This document shows, one piece after another, positions 1 to 6,418 of a stretch of DNA of 10,946 nucleotides. Numbering within the stretch: position 1 is the first letter of the stretch; each line of letters starts with the position of its first letter. This DNA is from Verrucomicrobiota bacterium (lineage in GTDB: Bacteria > Verrucomicrobiota > Kiritimatiellia > UBA8416 > JAIOPI01). The stretch is from positions 1 through 10,946 of the forward strand of contig JAQCIA010000039.1 in the NCBI GenBank assembly GCA_027620105.1. Reading direction: 5' to 3'. Below the pieces are notes generated by a model that ran no database searches, was not told the DNA's origin, and saw only the letters and a list, made by a program, of their open reading frames with translations. A program made the position numbers and the translations under genes.

Positions 1-293
1 GTCTCTCGTCGCGCGTTCCGCACGGCACGGGGATTACGGTGGAGATGCTGCGCGCGATTGATGCGGTCGAGGACGGGCTCAAGCAACTAGGTTTTCGCCA
101 GGTCCGTGTGCGCCATCACGGCCCCATTGCACGCATTGAACTGGAGGCGGCGGAAATCGCCCACTTGCTGGAACCCGGGGTGCGTGAGGCCATGGCTAAA
201 CTCGGGAAAGCCGCGGGCTTTCGATTTGTGACGGTGGACCTCGAGCCCTATCGGCGCGGCCGCATGCATCAAGCGGTTCCGGTGGTAGGGTAG
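1..293 (+). CDS. larE: LarE, ATP-dependent sacrificial sulfur transferase (C-terminal part)
   Basis: This is the C-terminal 97 codons of a LarE-family PP-loop enzyme; the N-terminal ATP-binding half lies before the window. LarE donates the sulfur of one of its own cysteines to activated pyridinium dicarboxylate while the nickel-pincer nucleotide cofactor of lactate racemase is built in the cytoplasm. The first readable residues, LSSRVPHGTGIT, match the family stretch just after the sacrificial cysteine (usually CLASRxPYGTxIT). The first two bases, GT, fit the end of a TGT cysteine codon, so the cut seems to fall exactly at that residue (inference). Next come the conserved FRQVRVRHHG segment, whose basic residues bind phosphate in the family, IARIELE, and the usual ending GFRFVTVDLEPYRRGRMH. 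The GTG at 39 is internal, not the start. The gene ends 50 bases before a convergent gene. The other lar genes are not in view. Confidence 0.88.
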   Translation, partial: LSSRVPHGTGITVEMLRAIDAVEDGLKQLGFRQVRVRHHGPIARIELEAAEIAHLLEPGVREAMAKLGKAAGFRFVTVDLEPYRRGRMHQAVPVVG

Positions 294-294
294 A

Positions 295-311
295 GCCGAC
301 TGCATGTCGGC
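295..311. terminator. Possible hairpin terminator between convergent genes
   Basis: Six perfect base pairs, GCCGAC with GTCGGC, enclose a five-base loop TGCAT, starting one base after the larE stop codon and lying in the 50-base gap before the convergent peptidase gene. The position suits a shared terminator. No T-tract follows on either strand, so intrinsic termination is doubtful. Confidence 0.25.
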
Positions 312-343
312 GATGCGCTGGCTGGCGTGAATCCGGCCCTTTG

Positions 344-1963
344 TCACGGTTCGCGCGTGAGCCAAACGCGTGCAGCATGTGCGCGGCGGGTCGGGGATAG
401 CCAGAAGGCGCGAAAATCTTTGGCCATTTCCCCGAGGTCGAGTTCGGCGAATGCCAGGGTGGTGGCCTCGCGGGCATCGCGCGTTTCCCAGAGAAGGTCT
501 TCGTAGCGCGTCAACAAGTCGCGATAGGGGGAACGCCGATCACGGGCCGCGTCCGTGCGCAGGTAGTAGACCAGCGCCCAGGCAACCGCATAATTTGCCA
601 GACGGGCAGGCGGGTCTTGTGCGTAGAAAGCATCCAGGTTGAGCTGCAGCACCTCCGGAATTTTGACGTCGCGCTGCTGAAACAACCGTTCGAGATAGGC
701 GGCCATGGCGGGATTTTCGACAACCTGCACACCGCGATTCTGAATTTTTACATTCTCGAACATGGCGGCATGGCCTTCGTTGTACCAAGGCGAACTCTCG
801 ATCTGATCGTAGGCGTAATAGAGATACTGGTGAAAGGCCTCGTGGTAGGCCGAGTGCAAAAGATTCTGGCGGCGGGCCTGACCACCCTGGCCGTCGAGCG
901 GGCGGATGATGAGTTCCTTGCGTGACGGCAGCCACATGCCCCCCGTCCAGCTGAAATGGGGGCCCACATAGTCCGTATACTGGGTCTCGGTGGCGGGCAT
1001 GCGAATCACACTCACGGCACGCAGGGGGACGCGTGGTGGAATCAGTTTGGCGTAGACACTGTGCAGCGTTTCCACGTCTGTTTGCAGCTGACGGATTGCG
1101 GTTCGTTCCGAAACGCTCAGGTTGGAGATCAGGATGTAGTGCTCCGTCGCCGCATACCACCAGTCGCGCAGGTTGGCGATGCTTGCGGCTACCTGGTCTT
1201 TGCTCGCGAGGAACACGTCGGTGAGGTTGGTTCCCGGCGCCTGGGCGCGGATTTGGAATCGTGCAGACGGCGCGAGTGCGGATTCGGGACTGCCCGGTGC
1301 CGCAGTGAGATAGTGCAAGAAGCGTGACTGCACGGCCATTTGCACGCGCGTGCTGTCCGTGTCGGGCGACAGGCGAAAGAGCGCACAGAGCCAATTTGTG
1401 GGCGCCTGACTCTGTCCCAGCGCGCGCGGATTCAGCTGGAACGCATAGGCAAGCAGGTTGGATTCTGTGGCCGGGAAACGAAATTCGGCCAAACCGTTGA
1501 AGCGCGGTGAGGGCGGCTGGCGCCGGTGTGCGGTACTGCCGTTGACGCCGGCGAACGCATTCATCCATGTGGCCAGCGCGGTGGGGGTCCAGCCGTCGCG
1601 GGGCGTGGACTTACCGAGCGCGGCATCGTAATCGTCGCGCAAGACATGCGGACGGGAAAAGGGGCCCGGCCAGAGTCCGTTGATCGACGCCAGGATGAGG
1701 CGATTGCCGTCGGCATCCTCCCACTCCGCCGCATGCTGGGATGCAACCCAAAGTTCCCGCGGGTCGAACAACTCCGTCTTGAATTTCGCATAATCCGTGG
1801 TGATGACGTAGGGAAAGGCCTGCGGGATGGGGAGGGGACGTTCGCGAGCGCCCGCCATCACGCGCAGCTGCAAGCCGAGGGCTGGCAGCGTGCGTGTATC
1901 GCTGAAGCGAAGGGTCTCACGGGGAGCCCCTTCCACCGGACGCACCACGCACAGCAACGCCAT
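344..1963 (-). CDS. Exported HEXXH zinc metallopeptidase-like protein (gluzincin, DUF1570-like)
   Basis: A 539-residue protein with a zinc-peptidase motif HEAFH at residues 374-378 and a WYNEGHAAMFE segment in which E396 stands at the third zinc-ligand position. HEXXH followed about 17 residues later by NEG-x-A is the gluzincin (MA clan) pattern. The context (ATEHYILISN near 270, a helical segment to about 310, a WLPSRKELIIRP strand before the motif) resembles the DUF1570 peptidases common in Planctomycetes and Verrucomicrobia. The first 260 residues have no family that I recognise. The N-terminus is uncertain: ATG 1963 gives MALLCVVRPVEGA, a very short hydrophobic stretch, and has no Shine-Dalgarno sequence. 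The frame stays open back to a TAG at 2017, and those 17 extra codons would complete a signal peptide, but they contain no ATG, GTG or TTG. Substrate unknown. It lies 51 bases after the isomerase gene on the same strand, so cotranscription is likely. Confidence 0.72.
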   Translation of the reverse strand: MALLCVVRPVEGAPRETLRFSDTRTLPALGLQLRVMAGARERPLPIPQAFPYVITTDYAKFKTELFDPRELWVASQHAAEWEDADGNRLILASINGLWPGPFSRPHVLRDDYDAALGKSTPRDGWTPTALATWMNAFAGVNGSTAHRRQPPSPRFNGLAEFRFPATESNLLAYAFQLNPRALGQSQAPTNWLCALFRLSPDTDSTRVQMAVQSRFLHYLTAAPGSPESALAPSARFQIRAQAPGTNLTDVFLASKDQVAASIANLRDWWYAATEHYILISNLSVSERTAIRQLQTDVETLHSVYAKLIPPRVPLRAVSVIRMPATETQYTDYVGPHFSWTGGMWLPSRKELIIRPLDGQGGQARRQNLLHSAYHEAFHQYLYYAYDQIESSPWYNEGHAAMFENVKIQNRGVQVVENPAMAAYLERLFQQRDVKIPEVLQLNLDAFYAQDPPARLANYAVAWALVYYLRTDAARDRRSPYRDLLTRYEDLLWETRDAREATTLAFAELDLGEMAKDFRAFWLSPTRRAHAARVWLTREP

Positions 1964-2014
1964 GAGGCCAACGCGCGTTGCTGGCGTGAGAATCCGATTC
2001 GAATGAATAGGCGG

Positions 2015-3007
2015 CTACTCCGAGAATGCCTCGTCAAAAACGCGGCCGGATTTCGGAAAATCGAGTTTTTTCACAAACTGGCAGGCCTCGGCGGCGCCAA
2101 ATTCGCGATCCATGGCGGCGTCTTCCCACTCCACGGAGAGAGGCCCACTGTGGCCGATGTCGTTCAGCGCACGGATGATTTCCTCGAAATTCACACCGCC
2201 ACGGCCCGGGCTCCGGAAATCCCAACCGCGCGACGGTTGACCGAAGTTCACGTGCGAAGCCAGAATGCCGGTCTCGCCGTTCAGCGTGAGCGCCGCATCC
2301 TTCATGTGCACATGATAGATACGATCGGCAAAGGTACGCAGGAAGCAAACCGGATCCACCATCTGCCAGTGCAGGTGGCTCGGATCAAAATTGAAGCCGA
2401 AAGCCTTCCGCCGCTTGACCGCCTGGAGGGCGCGCCGTGCGGTCACGATGTCAAAGGCGATTTCGGTGGGGTGCACCTCGAGGGCGAACTTCACACCGCA
2501 GGCATCGAAGACATCCAGAATGGGGTTCCAGAGGTCGGCGAACTGCTTAAACCCGGCATCGATCATTGCGTTGCTGACAGGCGGGAAGCTGTAGATCATG
2601 TGCCAGATGGAAGACCCGGTGAATCCATTCACCACCTTCACGCCGATGTTCTGGGCGGCGCGGGCCGTGTTTTTCATTTCAGCGATCGCCCACTTGCGCT
2701 TCTTCTCGGCATTGCCGTGGCAGCTCTTGGGCGCAAACATGTCGGATCGCGCATCGTTGTTCGGATCGCAGACAAGCTGGCCGGCCAGGTGGTTGCTGAT
2801 GGCATAGAGCTTCAGCCCATGCTTCGCCAGAATAGCTTTGCGAGTTTTGGCGTAGGCCTTGTCCGTGGCCGCTCGGGTGACATCGACGTGGTCGCCCCAG
2901 CAAGCCAGTTCCAGCCCATCATAACCCCATTTGGCGGCCTTTTCAGCCAAGGTTTCGAGCGGGATATCGGCGAATTGTCCTGTGAACAGTGTTACCGGCC
3001 TGGCCAT
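2015..3007 (-). CDS. Sugar phosphate isomerase/epimerase (xylose isomerase-like TIM barrel)
   Basis: A 330-residue TIM-barrel protein of the AP-endonuclease 2/xylose isomerase-like superfamily. It opens with VTLFTGQFADIPLE and GYDGLELACWGDH, the start typical of a long subfamily annotated as sugar phosphate isomerase/epimerase. Likely divalent-metal ligands are E177 (FALEVHP), D208 (FNFDPSHL), H234 (YHVHMKD) and E293 (LSVEWED), the E-D-H-E set of this fold. PGRGGVNFEEI at 267-277 is the usual loop before the last strands. There is no signal peptide, so it is cytoplasmic. The start is supported by AGGGAGA, about seven bases upstream. Relatives act on inosose, hydroxypyruvate, ketohexoses and other sugars, and the real substrate cannot be read from the sequence. 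It is followed by the metallopeptidase and preceded by a 141-base gap, so it may have its own promoter, although I found no convincing one there. Confidence 0.88.
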   Translation of the reverse strand: MARPVTLFTGQFADIPLETLAEKAAKWGYDGLELACWGDHVDVTRAATDKAYAKTRKAILAKHGLKLYAISNHLAGQLVCDPNNDARSDMFAPKSCHGNAEKKRKWAIAEMKNTARAAQNIGVKVVNGFTGSSIWHMIYSFPPVSNAMIDAGFKQFADLWNPILDVFDACGVKFALEVHPTEIAFDIVTARRALQAVKRRKAFGFNFDPSHLHWQMVDPVCFLRTFADRIYHVHMKDAALTLNGETGILASHVNFGQPSRGWDFRSPGRGGVNFEEIIRALNDIGHSGPLSVEWEDAAMDREFGAAEACQFVKKLDFPKSGRVFDEAFSE

Positions 3008-3148
3008 GACGTATCTCCCTGGTTGGCGCTATTTTGGTGTACCCCTGCGTGCGCGTTCACTGCCGCTTTATCTGAGCAGGTTGATAGACAGAACGCGGGA
3101 AAATGGCAAACCGAATCGCTGCGATCGGCCGCAGAATCTCCTTGGCCA

Positions 3149-3460
3149 TCAGTCGAAACGAAACAAGAGGGGAATGGCGATGAAGACCAGCCCGAGGCCG
3201 AGGGCGAGGGGCCAGCCTTCCGTAAAGGGTGGCACCACGCAGAGCGCGATGCCGGCTCCGGTGGCGATGGGATTGCGCCGCCTGCGACCAAAGACGAAAT
3301 AAGCGACGCCGAAGGAAGCGCACAGCAGCGACACCATCAGCTTCACGCTGGCCGTGTCGATGCGACTGATGGCATCCGTCCCGGCGGCGTCACTTGCGCC
3401 AGCCGAAAGACTCAAGGCGGACAAGCAAGTCAGAGAAAGGGCCAGCCACGCACGTTTCAT
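3149..3460 (-). CDS. Small multi-pass membrane protein with signal-like N-terminus
   Basis: A 103-residue hydrophobic protein. I chose ATG 3460, which gives MKRAWLALSLTCLSALSLSA, a clear signal peptide or first membrane helix with a plausible cut near residue 20-22. The longer frame would overlap the preceding gene and add a non-hydrophobic leader. After a short polar stretch (GASDAAGTDAISRID) come three hydrophobic segments at roughly 42-58, 65-80 and 83-99, separated by a GRRRRN basic loop that should face the cytoplasm. The AYFVFGRRRRNPIATGAGIAL...PP...LGLVFIAIPLL pattern resembles very short membrane proteins often labelled 'amino acid transport protein', a name with little functional support. 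The gene starts 37 bases after the CsgG-like gene on the same strand, so they are probably one operon. Its start codon lies inside a 17-base palindrome. Function unknown. Confidence 0.7.
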   Translation of the reverse strand: MKRAWLALSLTCLSALSLSAGASDAAGTDAISRIDTASVKLMVSLLCASFGVAYFVFGRRRRNPIATGAGIALCVVPPFTEGWPLALGLGLVFIAIPLLFRFD

Positions 3461-3472
3461 AAGCCTTATGAA
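3456..3472. repeat. Perfect 17-base palindrome over a start codon
   Basis: Arms TTCATAAG and CTTATGAA flank a single C. The CAT at 3458-3460 is the complement of the ATG of the small membrane protein, and the weak AAGG Shine-Dalgarno-like sequence is also inside. It could be an operator or chance; eight-base arms are expected about once in a window this long when short spacers are allowed. Confidence 0.35.
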
Positions 3473-3497
3473 TAAACTGCGGAAGCGGCCCGTTGCT

Positions 3498-4478
3498 TCA
3501 TTCCACGGCCTTGACGACTGCGCCCGGCGGAGGGGCTTTGTCACCTTCCGTTACATCACAGTAGGATATCTTTTCCTGGGTCTTGGTTACGGTCAACTTG
3601 CCGATGATCTCGCCTTCTTCCTTGCCGAGAATTTCGCCCGAACTCGGATCAATCAATTCTTCACCCTCGGTGGCGATGACCAGATTCTGGCCAACTTCGA
3701 CACCGAATTCAGAGCCGCGGTTGATGATGACCGAGCCTGTGCCGGTTGATTTGATGACGCTCCCTTCAAACGGGAATTCTTCCATCTGCTTGGCGACGAG
3801 CGCCGCCGCCTGGTTGATGCAATCCTGTGCGGCTTGGCCGAGCGGCGTCTTCTTGAATCCGCCCATGTCCGTGCTAATGCCGCCCACATTGAGACCCACA
3901 TCCAACCCGGTGCCGCCCGCTTTGCCCACGATGCGTTCCTTCGCCACCAACTGGCCGGTCGTGGTGTCGATCAGTTTTAGAATGATCGTGACCTGGGTTT
4001 CGTTCTTACGGCCGCCAATGCGAAAGCCCTTCACGCTGATGCCGGCATTGCCGCCGGACTGGCCGTCGTCCACTTCCGTCACGGCGCCTGTGGCGAGATA
4101 CCGTGCTGACCGCAGCTTGCCAGTCTGGGCCACATCCTTGGCTTTGGCCGTGCGGCCGCTCGCGGCCAGATCCTGCTCGGCAACGATTGACGTCAGTTTC
4201 TCGCGTTCCACGACGACGAAGCGTCCCGTGTCATAGAGTGCGGATTCCAGCATGACGGTAAGATTTTTGCCGATTTCCCAGTTGCCGTGCCAGCCGGCCT
4301 CGTTTTCAAATTCCGTGCAGCCAATCGCGTGTTTGAGGCCCGCGTATTCGCCGAGGCCCATATCCGCATTGCCTTGCGTGGTTTTGGTTTTGGCCTGACC
4401 CCAAAGTGCAAAGCTGTTTGTTGCACCCAACGCCGCCAGCACCGTCAGCATCGCAATGATCGTTCGCTTGCTCACCAT
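3498..4478 (-). CDS. CsgG-like outer-membrane secretion/assembly protein
   Basis: A 326-residue protein. ATG 4478 is preceded by GAAGGAGA and begins MVSKRTIIAMLTVLAALGATNSFA, a classical signal peptide cut near residue 24; upstream in-frame starts lack these signs. The CsgG domain spans about 45-235: AIGCTEFENEAG, then the helix and strand NLTVMLESALYDTGRFVVVEREKL with EQDLAASGR (72-109), YLATGAVTEVDD, and TIILKLIDTTTGQLVAKERIVGKA (165-188), the region that forms the transmembrane hairpins in CsgG pores. Residues 238-326 resemble the C-terminal domain of FlgT (GSVIINRGSEFGVEVGQNL, IDPSSGEILG, GKLTVTKTQEKIS). Unlike E. coli CsgG there is no lipobox cysteine. No curli genes (csgA, B, E, F) are nearby, so the exported partner is unknown. 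It heads the minus-strand block and has a good promoter at 4525-4552. Confidence 0.82.
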   Translation of the reverse strand: MVSKRTIIAMLTVLAALGATNSFALWGQAKTKTTQGNADMGLGEYAGLKHAIGCTEFENEAGWHGNWEIGKNLTVMLESALYDTGRFVVVEREKLTSIVAEQDLAASGRTAKAKDVAQTGKLRSARYLATGAVTEVDDGQSGGNAGISVKGFRIGGRKNETQVTIILKLIDTTTGQLVAKERIVGKAGGTGLDVGLNVGGISTDMGGFKKTPLGQAAQDCINQAAALVAKQMEEFPFEGSVIKSTGTGSVIINRGSEFGVEVGQNLVIATEGEELIDPSSGEILGKEEGEIIGKLTVTKTQEKISYCDVTEGDKAPPPGAVVKAVE

Positions 4479-4509
4479 GATTCTCCTTCGTGATTGCCCG
4501 CCCTGCGCT

Positions 4510-4531
4510 CTATACTGCGCTTGCAGTATAG
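4510..4531. promoter_or_regulatory. Perfect inverted repeat with mirrored TATACT boxes
   Basis: Nine-base arms CTATACTGC and GCAGTATAG flank GCTT between two divergent genes. Each arm contains TATACT on one strand, so both orientations present a -10-like box. It could be an operator covering the CsgG promoter, a transcript hairpin, or both. On the plus strand no good -35 box sits at the right distance. Confidence 0.45.
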
Positions 4532-4552
4532 TCCCTGCGGGCACGCAGGCAA
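4525..4552 (-). promoter_or_regulatory. Sigma70-like promoter for the CsgG-like gene
   Basis: Reading the minus strand, TTGCCT (4552-4547) and TATACT (4530-4525) are separated by 16 bases. This matches the -35 box at 4 of 6 positions and the -10 box at 5 of 6. Transcription would start near 4518, giving a leader of about 40 bases with a strong Shine-Dalgarno site. The -10 box forms one arm of a perfect inverted repeat (4510-4531), and the spacer and -35 box overlap a second hairpin (4534-4549). Confidence 0.5.
4534..4549. repeat. Second perfect hairpin in the divergent region
   Basis: Six-base arms CCTGCG and CGCAGG with a GGCA loop start three bases after the preceding inverted repeat. It overlaps the spacer and part of the -35 box of the minus-strand promoter. 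No T-tract follows, so it is not an obvious terminator. Confidence 0.35.
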
Positions 4553-4610
4553 TCTAGAAAGCGCAGCAGACGCAAGCGGATCCGGGAACGCGCAGACCCA
4601 GGCAGGGAAC

Positions 4611-4838
4611 ATGGATCAATCACCAGCAATACTCAGACGTTTCTCGACCATGGCCGAAGCAGACATGGCGCGCATCACGCTCGAGGCGTCCGGGGTGCCT
4701 TGCTTCATCGCCGCGGACGACTGCGGGGGCATGCAGCCCATTTTGGCGCTGGCCGCGGGCGTGCGGCTGATGGTGCGCCAAGCTGACGAAGCGCATGCCG
4801 ATGACGTGTTGCGGGCAAGTCAGTTGCCGGAAGACTGA
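4611..4838 (+). CDS. DUF2007 (putative signal-transducing) small protein
   Basis: A 75-residue protein beginning MDQSPAILRRFSTMAEADM. It fits the DUF2007 family (Pfam PF09413): a strand with RxFST, a helix containing EADMARITLEASGVP, a strand CFIAAD, a poorly conserved loop, then GVRLMVRQADEAHADDVL, where family members end with a V-R-L-x-V strand and an E-x-A helix. Related domains are found alone or fused to zinc ribbons, and their role is not firmly established; they resemble a ferredoxin-like regulatory fold. I chose ATG 4611, preceded by CAGGGAAC, because the family pattern starts here; an upstream TTG at 4494 would add low-complexity sequence across the hairpins. It opens the plus-strand run and lies 72 bases before lysS. 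Confidence 0.75.
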   Translation: MDQSPAILRRFSTMAEADMARITLEASGVPCFIAADDCGGMQPILALAAGVRLMVRQADEAHADDVLRASQLPED

Positions 4839-4910
4839 CAGGCATCACCAAATCCGCACATGCGAAAAGATGTGCATTTCGCGATTGAATGGGGCATCTT
4901 CTTGCGCCTC

Positions 4911-6344
4911 ATGACGACTGAATCCAACGAATATCGGGATCAACGGCTGCAGCATCTGGAAGCGCTGCGTGCGTTGGGCCATGCGCCGTTTGGCGGCCCA
5001 TTTGCGCGGACGGGTACACTGGCCGCGATTCGCGCCGGCTACCAGGAGGGCGCGACGGTGCGGGCGGCGGGGCGCCTGATGACCATTCGTGATATGGGCA
5101 AGAGCATTTTTGCACATCTGTACGACGGCACGGACCGCTTTCAGGTATATGCCCAGAAAGCCGCGCTCGGCGATCAGGCGTTTGAGGCGTTTAAGCTGCT
5201 CGATCTGGGTGATCACATCGGCGCCGTTGGCAGCCTCTTTGTCACGCGCACGGGGGAGCAATCGATCAAGCTCGAATCGTGGGCGCTGATGTCCAAAGCC
5301 CTCCTGCCGCCTCCGGAAAAGTTTCACGGACTGCAGGATGTCGAAGCCCGCTATCGCCAGCGCTATCTCGATCTGGTGTCCAATCACAATGTGCGCAAGG
5401 TGTTCGATCAGCGAATCCGCGCCATCGATGCCATTCGCGCGCTGCTGCGCGGACGCGGATTTGCCGAAGTGGAAACGCCCATGATTCAGGCGCAGGCGGG
5501 TGGCGCGGCGGCGAATCCTTTTGTGACGCGCTACGAGGCCCTCGCGGCCAACATGTATCTGCGCATCGCGCCGGAACTCTATCTGAAGCAATTACTGGTG
5601 GGGGGCTTTGACAAGGTGTTTGAGCTCAACCGTTGCTTTCGCAACGAGGGGCTATCGCGGACACACAACCCCGAGTTCACCATGCTCGAAATTTACGAAG
5701 CCTATACGGATCAGCGCGGGATGCAGCGATTGATTCAGGACCTGATCACAACGGTTGCGCAGGACGTCTTTGGCGGATTGATTGTGGGGGAGGGCGAACG
5801 GCGCATCGATTTCACACTGCCCTGGAAAGAGCGTCCCTACCGCGAGTTGATTCTGGAACGCATGGGGTCGGACTGGTTTGATTTGTCGCTGGCTGAAGCG
5901 CAACGGCGGGGCGATGCCGCGGGCCTGCACATTGACCCATCCTGGGACATGTTGATGGTCACCCACGAGATCTATGAGAAGCTCATCGAAAAGACGCTCA
6001 TGCAGCCAACGTTTGTGACGCGGCTGCCGGCGGCACTGATTCCGTTGGCGAAGGCCTGTCCGGATGATGCGACCTGTGCCGACGTCTTTGAGCTGGTGAT
6101 CGGCGGCACGGAGATTGCGCCGGCCTATTCCGAGTTGAACGATCCGCTCGAGCAGCGCCGGCGCTTGCTGGCGCAGTCGGGTGGGGATGCCACGAAACTG
6201 GATGAAGCCTTCCTGACCGCGTTGGAATACGGCATGCCTCCGGCCGGCGGCATGGGGGTGGGCATCGACCGCCTGGTGATGCTGCTCTCTGGTTCGGATG
6301 CGTTGCGTGATGTGATCCTGTTTCCGCAGTTGCGGCACAAGTAA
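4911..6344 (+). CDS. lysS: Lysyl-tRNA synthetase, class II
   Basis: This enzyme attaches lysine to tRNA-Lys using ATP in the cytoplasm. The 477-residue protein has the N-terminal OB-fold anticodon domain (about 47-130, including VRAAGRLMTIRDMGKSIFAHL). The class II core follows: motif 1 around 183-204 (GFAEVETPMIQAQAGGA), motif 2 at 237-265 (FELNRCFRNEGLS, then HNPEFTMLEIYEAY) and motif 3 at 447-459 (GMGVGIDRLVMLL). Lysine-pocket segments are present: PTFVTRLPAALIPLAK and EIAPAYSELNDP. The length is close to the usual 480-510. I chose ATG 4911 because NEYRDQRLQHLEALRALG is the normal LysS opening; ATG 4860 would add 17 residues across overlapping hairpins and has no better ribosome site. Neither start has a clear Shine-Dalgarno. 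It is followed by lolC/E and lolD on the same strand. Confidence 0.95.
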   Translation: MTTESNEYRDQRLQHLEALRALGHAPFGGPFARTGTLAAIRAGYQEGATVRAAGRLMTIRDMGKSIFAHLYDGTDRFQVYAQKAALGDQAFEAFKLLDLGDHIGAVGSLFVTRTGEQSIKLESWALMSKALLPPPEKFHGLQDVEARYRQRYLDLVSNHNVRKVFDQRIRAIDAIRALLRGRGFAEVETPMIQAQAGGAAANPFVTRYEALAANMYLRIAPELYLKQLLVGGFDKVFELNRCFRNEGLSRTHNPEFTMLEIYEAYTDQRGMQRLIQDLITTVAQDVFGGLIVGEGERRIDFTLPWKERPYRELILERMGSDWFDLSLAEAQRRGDAAGLHIDPSWDMLMVTHEIYEKLIEKTLMQPTFVTRLPAALIPLAKACPDDATCADVFELVIGGTEIAPAYSELNDPLEQRRRLLAQSGGDATKLDEAFLTALEYGMPPAGGMGVGIDRLVMLLSGSDALRDVILFPQLRHK

Positions 6345-6368
6345 GCGCCATGCACGGAATCGCGATCA

Positions 6369-6393
6369 CGCAGAGGCGCAGAGGCCGCGGAGG
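6369..6393 (+). repeat. Short tandem CGCAGAGG repeat
   Basis: Two exact copies of CGCAGAGG (6369-6376, 6377-6384) are followed by a degenerate third, CCGCGGAGG, in the 74-base gap between lysS and the Lol permease gene. From memory, similar runs of cacgcagaggcgcagag occur between genes in many environmental bacteria, so this may be one copy of a dispersed element. Confidence 0.4.
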
Positions 6394-6418
6394 GTTGGGC
6401 TAACTTCCCGGTCTGAAT

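Noticed and set aside
540..1568. 342-residue minus-strand frame overlapping the metallopeptidase in another frame
   Set aside because: The peptidase frame carries HEXXH and the NEG ligand; the overlapping frame has Arg/Pro-rich nonsense character.
1526..3475. 649-residue open frame on the plus strand opposite three minus-strand genes
   Set aside because: It lies antisense to the peptidase, the isomerase and the membrane protein, which show real motifs. Its translation has no recognisable domain and an Arg/His/Gly-rich composition typical of a GC-rich shadow frame.
4494..4838. TTG-initiated longer form of the DUF2007 gene
   Set aside because: It would translate through both hairpins and add about 39 residues absent from the family pattern; ATG 4611 fits the family start.
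4856..4882. H-type pseudoknot formed by GCACAT/ATGTGC and GCGAAA/TTTCGC
   Set aside because: The connecting loops would be 0, 2 and 1 bases, too short to cross six-pair stems, so the two stems can only be alternatives.
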